A stretch of 6,379 nt of DNA from Alkanindiges sp. (lineage in GTDB: Bacteria; Pseudomonadota; Gammaproteobacteria; Pseudomonadales; Moraxellaceae). The position numbers were made by a program, and so were the translations under genes. Below the pieces are notes generated by a model. It was not told where the DNA came from. It searched no databases and saw nothing but the letters and a program-made list of their open reading frames with translations. Within the stretch, counting starts at the first letter, position 1, and the number at the start of each line of letters is the position of its first letter. Where the stretch lies: positions 1 to 6,379 of the forward strand of contig JASLIR010000397.1 in NCBI GenBank assembly GCA_030152125.1, given 5' to 3'. Positions 1 to 4,747 of the stretch are shown piece after piece.

Positions 1-10
1 TAGAAACAGC

Positions 11-340
11 TTAATGGTCTGGCTTGGCCTCAAGCTGCTCGGCAAACTGTAATAAGTCGGATTGCTGCTGCTGGTTTAGGTGGTGGTAGATGTTAACCAG
101 TTTTGCCATGTCGTCTGTATTGGCATAGAAATACGCAAGGGTGGTATCCAAAGCTTCTGCTATCCGAGCGCCTGTATTCGGCTCAACAGTATGCACGCCT
201 TTTTCATAACGGCTAATCCTTGTATTAGCCACTGCTTCATCCAAGCCAATTTCAACACCAAGCTTTTCCTGTGTTAGCCCTTTCGACTTTCTCGTTTCTT
301 TTAACCTTCGACAAAAAATCGACTTTGCATCTTCATTCAT
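11..340 (-). CDS. XRE-family HTH transcriptional regulator (probable repressor)
   Basis: This 109-residue protein is a small DNA-binding regulator of the Cro/CI (XRE, HTH_3) type. Residues 8-65 form the usual five-helix domain: the helix-turn-helix runs from LTQEKLGVEIGL (22-33) through RISRYEKG (41-48), with the family's typical LTQ opening and the SRYEKG recognition-helix end, followed by RIAEALDTTLAYF. Residues 78-105 form a Gln/Leu-rich helix (LVNIYHHLNQQQQSDLLQFAEQL) that could mediate dimerisation. Length is normal for single-domain XRE regulators. The ATG at 338-340 has only a distant AAAGG (about 13 nt upstream) as ribosome-binding site, so translation may be modest. The gene diverges from the GTPase cluster across an intergenic region with three palindromic repeats. 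By analogy with other divergent XRE regulators it probably represses both promoters; this is inference. The family call is secure, the target is not proven. Confidence 0.92.
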   Translation of the reverse strand: MNEDAKSIFCRRLKETRKSKGLTQEKLGVEIGLDEAVANTRISRYEKGVHTVEPNTGARIAEALDTTLAYFYANTDDMAKLVNIYHHLNQQQQSDLLQFAEQLEAKPDH

Positions 341-375
341 TGAATATTTCGTGCCTTTATCAATAGTACGAAATT

Positions 376-404
376 CGTATAATTCCGATTGTTTGTTCTG
401 ACGA
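376..404 (-). promoter_or_regulatory. Possible promoter of the XRE regulator gene
   Basis: On the minus strand a TCGTCA-like -35 (404-399) lies 17 bp from a TATACG -10 (381-376), within operator site 1 and just upstream of the regulator gene. The match to consensus is only partial. Position inside the operator fits autorepression, but the assignment is weak. Confidence 0.3.
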
Positions 405-416
405 AATTCGTATAAT
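389..416 (+). promoter_or_regulatory. Putative sigma-70 promoter of the GTPase cluster
   Basis: A TTGTTT -35-like box (389-394) is separated by 16 bp from a consensus TATAAT (411-416). Transcription would start near 423, about 45 nt before the GTPase start codon. The -10 box overlaps operator site 2, so bound repressor would block it. A second possible -10 (TATAAA at 428-433) overlaps site 3 but has no good -35. Confidence 0.5.
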
Positions 417-467
417 TACGAAATACGTATAAATCGAACAACTATCTGGAATGAAGAAAGGCACAAC

Positions 468-1598
468 ATGACTAAATTAGAAACATTGTTAGGCAGTGAA
501 CAAATTGCTGACCTACTGAAAGAAGCCCAGCGCCAGCAGGCTGAATTCAATGGCACCGTGGTTAAGTGCGGCATTATCGGGACTAGTGGCGCTGGCAAGT
601 CCTCACTGATCAATGCCATTGCCGGGGAGAAAATTGCCCCGGTCGGCAGTACCGAACAGACCATGACGGCACAGTCCTACCTGCATCAGGGTATCGAGTT
701 TGTTGACATGCCCGGATGTGGCACCGAGAAATGGCCGCAGGCCAGTTATATTGCTGATCTGGATTTACTAAGCTACGACTGCTTTATCATCGTCACCCAC
801 ACCCGCCTGTATGAATCGGATGTATTTTTATTCCGTGAACTGGGTGCCAAGCATGATAAGCCCTGCTTTGTAGTCCGCAACAAGATTGATGCGGCCATTC
901 ACGATGAGGCACATGACAACGGCCTGACTGAGCAGCAAACCCTGCATAACGTCCGTAGCAACATCCAGTCCAGTATCGGTACCCAACATAAGGTGTATCT
1001 GACTTCCGCACGCCACCCGGCCAAATGGGATTTACCACAACTGATGACCGATATCAGCCAGTCACAGCAGGGGTTTAAGCGTGACCGTTTTATTGCCGGC
1101 ATGGCAGCCTGGTCGGAACTGGCTTTAACTGCCAAGCGGCAGGTGGCCTACAAGATCGTGTCCTGGTCAGCCACGCTATCGGCAGCCAATGGCTTAAACC
1201 CCATTCCGCTGGTCAATATCTCGGTGGATGCCGGGGTATTGATCAATATGTGCCGCCAGGTCAGCAACATCTATGGACTGTCGGAGGCACAACTGGCCTA
1301 TGCCGAAAAGGCAGCGCCGAACCTGCAACAATCCCCGGAGTTTGGTGCCCTCAAGCTGGGTATCAGCAAGTGGCTGGCCAAGTATGCCGTGACCGAAGGG
1401 GTTGTGCTTGCCCTCAAGCAACTGGGTAAGGCCGCGATGGTTAAAAACATGAGTGCCTTATTGCCGGTGATCGGTAGCCTGCTGGCGGCTGGTTTGGGTT
1501 ACCGCATGACCACGGCCTTTGGTGAGCAGTACATACAGGAAGCCGAGCAACTAGCGCGTCAGGTACTGGAGCAGGTGGCCAAAAACACTGAGTCTTAA
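468..1598 (+). CDS. IRG-like (immunity-related GTPase-like) P-loop GTPase
   Basis: This 376-residue protein is a GTP-binding protein of the Era/IRG-like superfamily. All canonical motifs are present: P-loop GTSGAGKS (38-45), candidate switch-I threonines T62/T65/T67, G3 DMPG (80-83), G4 NKID (138-141) and G5 TSA (179-181). The G3 context VDMPGCGT, the YDCFIIV strand (103-109) and the FVVRNKID strand resemble the vertebrate interferon-inducible IRG GTPases and their bacterial relatives. The C-terminal half is helical, with a hydrophobic stretch LNPIPLVNISVDAGVL (about 243-258) and a glycine-rich hydrophobic segment LLPVIGSLLAAGLGY (about 331-345), both typical of IRG-like tails and possible membrane contacts. 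The ATG at 468 is preceded by AGAAAGG with a 6-nt spacer. It is the first gene of a plus-strand cluster with a GYF_2 membrane protein and a lipoprotein, under a divergent XRE regulator. The GTPase call is certain and the IRG-like assignment probable. Cellular role is unknown; membrane remodelling or defence is hypothesis. Confidence 0.93.
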   Translation: MTKLETLLGSEQIADLLKEAQRQQAEFNGTVVKCGIIGTSGAGKSSLINAIAGEKIAPVGSTEQTMTAQSYLHQGIEFVDMPGCGTEKWPQASYIADLDLLSYDCFIIVTHTRLYESDVFLFRELGAKHDKPCFVVRNKIDAAIHDEAHDNGLTEQQTLHNVRSNIQSSIGTQHKVYLTSARHPAKWDLPQLMTDISQSQQGFKRDRFIAGMAAWSELALTAKRQVAYKIVSWSATLSAANGLNPIPLVNISVDAGVLINMCRQVSNIYGLSEAQLAYAEKAAPNLQQSPEFGALKLGISKWLAKYAVTEGVVLALKQLGKAAMVKNMSALLPVIGSLLAAGLGYRMTTAFGEQYIQEAEQLARQVLEQVAKNTES

Positions 1599-1666
1599 CA
1601 CCTTCTTTCTTGTTCTACATGTTTTAACGAGCACATTTCCCATTCACAATATAAAAGAGGCATAAC

Positions 1667-2275
1667 ATGCAACAACAACCAAACCAGCCATCAAGTCCTG
1701 ATCCGGCCTATAACAACTTGGCAACTGATCATTTAAGTGCTAACCCCATCTGGTACTACGAGGACAATGGCGAGCGCAAAGGTGCAGTCACCGAGGCGGA
1801 AATTAGCCAGTTATTGCGTTCCGGAATTTTAACCGCCCAGTCCGGTGTATGGCGCAAGGGCTTTGCTGACTGGATGGCCCTGGATAAAACCGAGCTCAAG
1901 CAGTACCTGGATGATTCCGTACCGCCACCTTTAACAGGTGAACACGTCAACAACACGATTGTGTGGGTACTGGCCTTTGCCCCCTTGATCGGTACCTTTC
2001 TGGAGTACATGCTGGCTGGCATGCTGCACTCCAGTGATGCCAGGGCAAATGCAGCGGTGGACAGTGGACATTACATCTTTGTTACCATTGGCCTGAACAT
2101 CGCACTGTGCTTTCTGGATGCAAGCCGGCTGGAAAAGGCCGGGGTACAAACCGAGAAGTTCAAGGGCTTTATCTGGCTGGTGCCGGTGTACCTGTACCAG
2201 CGTGCCAAGGCACTCAAGCACAACCTGGCATATTTCATTGTGTGGATTGTCTGCTTTGCAGCGACCCTGATGTAG
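1667..2275 (+). CDS. GYF_2 (DUF4339) domain membrane protein
   Basis: A 202-residue protein. After a polar Gln/Pro-rich N-terminus, residues 26-82 match the GYF_2/DUF4339 pattern: an N-terminal WYYEDNGERKGAVT, then the helix ISQLLRSGIL, then SGVWRKGFADWMAL with conserved tryptophans. Such domains are thought to bind peptides or partner proteins. A Pro-rich linker (86-89) leads to a membrane region: TIVWVLAFAPLIGTFLEYML (97-116), HYIFVTIGLNIALCFL (135-150), a shorter GFIWLVPVYLY (167-177), and AYFIVWIVCFAATLM (188-202) at the very end. Topology was not computed; three or four segments are likely. The start is supported by AGAGG six bases upstream of ATG. It follows the GTPase by 68 bp without an obvious terminator and precedes the lipoprotein gene by 11 bp, so cotranscription is likely. 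A possible role is to recruit the GTPase or another partner to the inner membrane; this is inference. Confidence 0.88.
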   Translation: MQQQPNQPSSPDPAYNNLATDHLSANPIWYYEDNGERKGAVTEAEISQLLRSGILTAQSGVWRKGFADWMALDKTELKQYLDDSVPPPLTGEHVNNTIVWVLAFAPLIGTFLEYMLAGMLHSSDARANAAVDSGHYIFVTIGLNIALCFLDASRLEKAGVQTEKFKGFIWLVPVYLYQRAKALKHNLAYFIVWIVCFAATLM

Positions 2276-2286
2276 GATGAGCCAGC

Positions 2287-2775
2287 ATGAAGCATAAACC
2301 CTTTTTGCTGAGCTGCTTGCTTGGCCTGACGCTGCTGTCAGGCTGTAACAAAGTGAAGGAGCAACAGGCAAGTACAGATAATGCAACTGTCACCCAACAG
2401 GCTGCAGATACCACTACCCCATCACAGCAGGACTATGGCTATGAAGGCTATGAGCAGCAAGCGGCTGGTAACGAGTATTCTCAACCACGGTCTAGCGGGA
2501 CGGATGAACTGGAAGTCAGCAAGTATAGTGAACCCAGCCCATATATGTCCGGTGCCATTGCCACTTATGTGGTGATCACCTCGCTGTCAAATGACATCAC
2601 CCTGAAGACCATCCTGGTCAACCGGGGTAATTGCGGGGTGGAGTTTCCGCGCAGCAGCCCTAATCTAAAATACGGCGCGCAGTACCGGGTGTACGTCAAG
2701 GCAAGCTGCCGCCCAGAGCAAATCCGGGAAGTGGAAGTAGGAACAGCACGGGATACCTATACCTTTAACTTCTAG
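2287..2775 (+). CDS. Putative outer-membrane lipoprotein with C-terminal beta-rich domain
   Basis: A 162-residue exported lipoprotein. Residues 1-20 form a type II signal peptide: MKHK, a hydrophobic core, and the lipobox LSGC (17-20), with C20 as the lipidated residue. The next residue is Asn rather than Asp, so Lol sorting to the outer membrane is expected. Residues 21-88 are a low-complexity Gln/Thr/Tyr/Ser-rich linker, probably disordered. Residues 89-162 look like a small beta-sandwich of alternating hydrophobic strands (ATYVVITSL, ITLKTILVNRGNC, QYRVYVKASC, REVEVGTA, YTFNF), with two cysteines (C116, C141) that could form a disulfide in the periplasm. The domain is not one I can name. 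The start has GGATGAG a few bases upstream, and the gene begins 11 bp after the GYF_2 gene stops, suggesting translational linkage. It is the last gene of the GTPase cluster. Confidence 0.85.
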   Translation: MKHKPFLLSCLLGLTLLSGCNKVKEQQASTDNATVTQQAADTTTPSQQDYGYEGYEQQAAGNEYSQPRSSGTDELEVSKYSEPSPYMSGAIATYVVITSLSNDITLKTILVNRGNCGVEFPRSSPNLKYGAQYRVYVKASCRPEQIREVEVGTARDTYTFNF

Positions 2776-2823
2776 GGCTTGCCTTAAGCTTGAACTTCAA
2801 CCCAAACCACACAACATCACTGA

Positions 2824-2869
2824 CCTGGCAACCGCACCACTAGCTTATGCTAGCAATGCGTTGCCAAGG
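2824..2869. repeat. Nested imperfect hairpin downstream of the lipoprotein gene
   Basis: An inner stem CTAGC (2840-2844)/GCTAG (2849-2853) with a TTAT loop is enclosed by CGCA (2833-2836)/TGCG (2857-2860), then TGGCAA (2826-2831)/TTGCCA (2861-2866), then CC (2824-2825)/GG (2868-2869). The outer part has single bulges at 2832 and 2867, and a 3x3 internal loop separates inner from outer stem. No U-tract follows on either side, so it is not a classic intrinsic terminator; it could protect the 3' end of the cluster mRNA or be a protein-binding or recombination site. The structure is seen directly, the role is unknown. Confidence 0.6.
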
Positions 2870-2937
2870 CCAGATACCTACATTCACATCCAAACAATCA
2901 CAGACTCAAATAGCCACAACAGCACGATCTATTACCA

Positions 2938-2988
2938 AAAGCCCATGCACTGCCAGTTTAAACCGGCAGCTAAAGTAACATGGGCTTT
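2938..2988 (-). terminator. Probable terminator of alpA, possibly bidirectional
   Basis: Arms AAAGCCCATG (2938-2947) and CATGGGCTTT (2979-2988) are perfectly complementary over 10 bp. They enclose a second near-palindrome (2950-2969), CTGCC...GGCAG around GTTTAAAC with one mismatched pair. On the minus strand the stem ends in GGGCTTTTGG, giving a short U-run, and it begins 22 bp after the alpA stop codon. On the plus strand the run is only TTT, so termination of the GTPase cluster here is less certain. Confidence 0.55.
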
Positions 2989-3010
2989 GACACTATTAAG
3001 CTTTAGCTCC

Positions 3011-3298
3011 CTAACTGGCTATAGCGTTGATATCATCCTGATGATCAACCTGTGTCTTGTCCCTTAGGCGAATCTTGTTGGCTACCCAGGCATCTATTTC
3101 CTGCTCCACCCAGCCCACCCGGTTAGTACTTAGCTGGATACGCTTAGGGAATGTAGCATCGTAGCGTTTTGATTTACGGCTGCTGATGTCGTAAATAGTG
3201 GAACGTGATAGGCCTGTACGCTCAATCACGGTCTTTAAGCTTAAAATACGGCACACCACGGTTGGGCGTTGGTATCCGGGAAACTGCTGTGTTGTCAT
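3011..3298 (-). CDS. alpA: AlpA-family phage/island transcriptional regulator
   Basis: A 95-residue protein of the AlpA family (Phage_AlpA), small MerR-like winged HTH regulators that commonly control excision and integrase expression in prophages and P4-like islands. Residues 18-38 carry the characteristic RILSLKTVIERTGLSRSTIYD helix-turn-helix, and FPKRIQL...VGWVEQEIDAWV (50-72) is the family's conserved wing and tail. The basic insertion between the two blocks (SSRKSKRYDAT, 39-49) is somewhat longer than the usual few residues. The ATG at 3296-3298 has GAGG with an 8-nt spacer. It lies 121 bp downstream of the gp2-like gene on the same strand and converges with the GTPase cluster. Its target here is unknown because no integrase is in the window. 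Confidence 0.92.
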   Translation of the reverse strand: MTTQQFPGYQRPTVVCRILSLKTVIERTGLSRSTIYDISSRKSKRYDATFPKRIQLSTNRVGWVEQEIDAWVANKIRLRDKTQVDHQDDINAIAS

Positions 3299-3321
3299 TG
3301 TAGTGGCCTCACTGATTCAAC

Positions 3322-3337
3322 GTGGAACAATCTCCAC
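3322..3337. repeat. Short inverted repeat upstream of alpA
   Basis: GTGGA (3322-3326) and TCCAC (3333-3337) form an inverted repeat with a 6-bp spacer, 23 bp upstream of the alpA start codon. The symmetry extends outward with one mismatch (ACGTGGA against TCCACAT). It could be an operator or leader hairpin for alpA. Five-base arms can arise by chance. Confidence 0.35.
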
Positions 3338-3352
3338 ATAGCATCAGCAAGG

Positions 3353-3366
3353 CTGTTAAAAATTAC
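3353..3366 (-). promoter_or_regulatory. Shared 14-bp motif upstream of alpA (copy 1)
   Basis: The minus-strand sequence GTAATTTTTAACAG lies 54 bp upstream of the alpA start. The identical 14-mer occurs upstream of the gp2-like gene in the same orientation (4420-4433). It contains TTAACA, a five-of-six match to the -35 consensus, but no good -10 follows at normal spacing. It may be a promoter element or a regulator site. Confidence 0.45.
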
Positions 3367-3419
3367 TCAGCCACTCTGCTGCCTCTTCAACACACAGCAG
3401 CCCTACACCATGAAAGTAG

Positions 3420-4379
3420 CTAGTCAGGAAATTGTGCCTTGGCAAATACCCTGGCGCGTTTGGGCTTGATGCGTAAATGCTGTGGTTCGGTTTTCAGCTT
3501 GGCCATGTATTGCATGACACCAAGCATGCGCTCGCGCTTCTCCGGATCATCACGCTTAAGCATGCCCAGGCCATTGATTCCGGCTTTTTCAAAGGTGTTC
3601 TCCTTTGCATTACTGCTATAGCAATAGCCCTTACCATCGGTAATTTCCAGCCAAAGTGCACGCATAGCCATTGCCAAAGGGTATGCATTCTGGTGGCAAT
3701 GCCCCTTAAACAGAAAGCCAAAATGAATATGGAAACCCGTGTCAGGCGCCTGTTCAACTACCCGACAATAGCTGGCCAAATGTCTAAATACCCCACGGCG
3801 ATGATTGATCTGGTGACTAAAGCGACGCAGGTGCTCAAACGCCTCGTGCACAGTAATCGCATCCTGATACTGTTTCAGGTAGTAACAATCAAACCTGACT
3901 GACAGCAAACGGGCATAATTCTCCGCAGCCCCATCTGTATTATACATGAGCCCATCACAATACTGCCCAGTCTCATACTGCCGGTCATATAGCCTGCGCT
4001 TAAATGGCCCTGTACGGGTATAGGCAACAATGGCATTGACCAGGTATTGCCACTGCAACTGGGAAACATTGTGCAAGCCCATAAAGCCTTGCTGACGCCA
4101 TAGGTCAGCAATACCGGTAGACTCGCAACCGTAGAAGAACGCCTCCAGATGCTCGCTATACTCAAATAGCTCTGGCTGGTAAATAGACATAAAGCCTGGT
4201 GCTGCTACTGCCACATCCCGGTACAAGGTCCAGGGTAAGGAGTTAGGTGCCTGATATACTGCGTATCGAGGATCAAGCAGTGCTGATGCCTGCATAATGC
4301 GGATAACAAGGGCTTCAATCTCCAGTGCAATTCTGGACTGGTTTACAACGGGCGTTGGATTAACAGGGATAACTGACAT
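3420..4379 (-). CDS. Inovirus Gp2-like / YagK-YfjJ family putative HUH replication protein
   Basis: With the start at 4379 this is a 319-residue protein of the inovirus-type Gp2 (YagK/YfjJ C-terminal) family, found in filamentous phages and P4-like islands and thought to be related to HUH rolling-circle initiators. The conserved core covers about residues 150-315: LLSVRFDCYYL (158-168), GFHIHFGFLFKGH (215-227, with H217 and H219 in the HxH metal-binding arrangement), LWLEITDGKGYCYS (242-255), GLGMLKRDD (270-278), QYMAKL (290-295, with Y291 as candidate nucleophile and K294) and KRARVFAKAQF (307-317). ATG at 4379 is chosen because GAGGAG precedes it with a 9-nt spacer. An upstream in-frame ATG at 4499 would add 40 residues but lacks a clear ribosome-binding site and would run over a promoter-like motif. 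Neighbours are AlpA downstream and a possibly related larger protein upstream. It probably initiates replication of the element; nicking has not been shown. Confidence 0.85.
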   Translation of the reverse strand: MSVIPVNPTPVVNQSRIALEIEALVIRIMQASALLDPRYAVYQAPNSLPWTLYRDVAVAAPGFMSIYQPELFEYSEHLEAFFYGCESTGIADLWRQQGFMGLHNVSQLQWQYLVNAIVAYTRTGPFKRRLYDRQYETGQYCDGLMYNTDGAAENYARLLSVRFDCYYLKQYQDAITVHEAFEHLRRFSHQINHRRGVFRHLASYCRVVEQAPDTGFHIHFGFLFKGHCHQNAYPLAMAMRALWLEITDGKGYCYSSNAKENTFEKAGINGLGMLKRDDPEKRERMLGVMQYMAKLKTEPQHLRIKPKRARVFAKAQFPD

Positions 4380-4419
4380 GATGTAGAACTCCTCAATTGG
4401 TTCATACAAACAAGTCAGC

Positions 4420-4433
4420 CTGTTAAAAATTAC
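4420..4433 (-). promoter_or_regulatory. Shared 14-bp motif upstream of the gp2-like gene (copy 2)
   Basis: This is the second identical copy of GTAATTTTTAACAG (minus strand), 40 bp before the chosen gp2 start. The match continues partly outward (G.GTAA at one end and a TATG 13-14 bp beyond TTAACA in both). Its location inside the longer 4499-start reading frame supports the shorter protein. It is likely a common control element for the two genes. Confidence 0.45.
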
Positions 4434-4495
4434 CCGCTCTCCATTATCCACTGTCCTTAAACCCATCCCTGATACGCTTACCGCCATACTCCTCA

Positions 4496-4519
4496 TCATC
4501 TTTCCTTAAAGGAAGATGA
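4496..4519. repeat. Bulged hairpin upstream of the gp2-like gene
   Basis: TCATCTTTCC (4496-4505) pairs with GGAAGATGA (4511-4519) around a TTAAA loop, with one bulged T. It lies about 115 bp upstream of the gp2 start. No U-tract follows on the minus strand. It could be an operator, an origin hairpin or an mRNA leader structure. Confidence 0.4.
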
Positions 4520-4566
4520 GGTATTGCTACACCTGTCCCTCTTCTATTTGCTCATTAATCAAAGAT

Positions 4567-4592
4567 ACTGAATATATTGGGATATATTCAGT
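4567..4592. repeat. Perfect 11-bp inverted repeat in A+T-rich DNA
   Basis: ACTGAATATAT (4567-4577) and ATATATTCAGT (4582-4592) are exact reverse complements separated by TGGG. This is the longest short-spaced perfect dyad in the window. It sits in the most A+T-rich part, about 190 bp upstream of the putative replication gene. Likely roles are an operator or part of a replication origin; no further repeat copies (iterons) were seen nearby. Confidence 0.65.
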
Positions 4593-4646
4593 GATGTACT
4601 CTTAAATATCATATTAATAACCCGCCATCATGATGCTTCTAAGCTG

Positions 4647-4674
4647 AAAAAATTTCCCGTTACTGACAGGGAAA
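4647..4674 (-). terminator. Intrinsic terminator of the 541-codon gene
   Basis: On the minus strand TTTCCC (4674-4669) pairs with GGGAAA (4658-4653) across a 10-nt loop, followed by a run of six or more T residues (4652-4647). It begins 73 bp after the TAG stop at 4750-4748. Stem and U-run match a rho-independent terminator and suggest that gp2-alpA are transcribed from their own promoter. Confidence 0.75.
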
Positions 4675-4747
4675 CTAAAGACCCACTCCCCGAGATTCAC
4701 TGGGAATGGCTGATGGCCATAAATGGGAAAGTTAGCTGAGTTTTTGA

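Larger units (their letters stand above)
367..436. promoter_or_regulatory. Triple palindromic operator in the divergent intergenic region
   Basis: Three related sites lie between the XRE gene and the GTPase gene. Site 1 (367-379) is the palindrome TACGAA-A-TTCGTA. Site 2 (401-411) is ACGAA-A-TTCGT. Site 3 (417-429) is the degenerate TACGAAATACGTA. Each is followed directly by TAATT or TAAAT, so an almost identical TACGAAATTCGTATAATT-like unit is repeated. Centres lie about 33 and 17 bp apart. Dyad symmetry with a one-base centre suits a dimeric XRE repressor, and the sites overlap the -10 elements of the divergent promoters. Binding by the adjacent regulator is inferred from position and symmetry. 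Confidence 0.75.
4380..4747. other. Non-coding A+T-rich regulatory gap between the gp2-like gene and the large minus-strand gene
   Basis: This 368-bp stretch has no credible gene. From right to left it holds the terminator of the 541-codon frame (4647-4674), a very A+T-rich block (4561-4620 has only 13 G/C in 60), a perfect inverted repeat (4567-4592), a hairpin (4496-4519) and a gp2-proximal motif (4420-4433). The layout would suit a promoter/operator region or a replication origin placed just upstream of the replication-protein gene. Confidence 0.6.

Noticed and set aside
11..1598. Toxin-antitoxin pair formed by the XRE protein and the neighbouring gene
   Set aside because: The genes are divergent rather than coupled, and the neighbour is a 376-residue GTPase with no toxin motif; a repressor with its target operon is simpler.
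1650..1655. TATAAA as an internal promoter before the GYF_2 gene
   Set aside because: Transcription would start about five bases before the ATG and remove the AGAGG ribosome-binding site; no good -35 is present.
1931..2386. Antisense 151-codon minus-strand frame across the GYF_2 and lipoprotein genes
   Set aside because: It lies opposite two well-supported genes and its composition is that of a mirror frame rather than a protein.
2824..2869. Integron attC-like site
   Set aside because: The hairpin ends do not fit the RYYYAAC/GTTRRRY core sites, and no integron cassette structure or IntI is visible.
2861..3067. Plus-strand open frame of 68 codons starting with TTG
   Set aside because: It has no convincing ribosome-binding site, runs through both nested hairpins, overlaps the 3' end of alpA on the other strand, and its protein resembles no family I know.
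3376..3400. CTGCTG/CAGCAG hairpin as terminator of the gp2-like gene
   Set aside because: A six-base stem with a 13-base loop and no U-tract is too weak to call a terminator.
3477..3902. Antisense 141-codon plus-strand frame inside the gp2-like gene
   Set aside because: It is a shadow of the conserved gp2-like reading frame and has no ribosome-binding site or recognisable domain.
4380..4499. Longer start for the gp2-like gene (ATG at 4499)
   Set aside because: The extra 40 residues do not look conserved, no clear ribosome-binding site precedes this ATG, and the stretch covers the 14-bp motif shared with the alpA upstream region; the start at 4379 has GAGGAG at good spacing.
4626..4635. Perfect palindrome CATCATGATG
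   Set aside because: A ten-base palindrome is expected by chance in a window this size and it has no partner or clear positional meaning.
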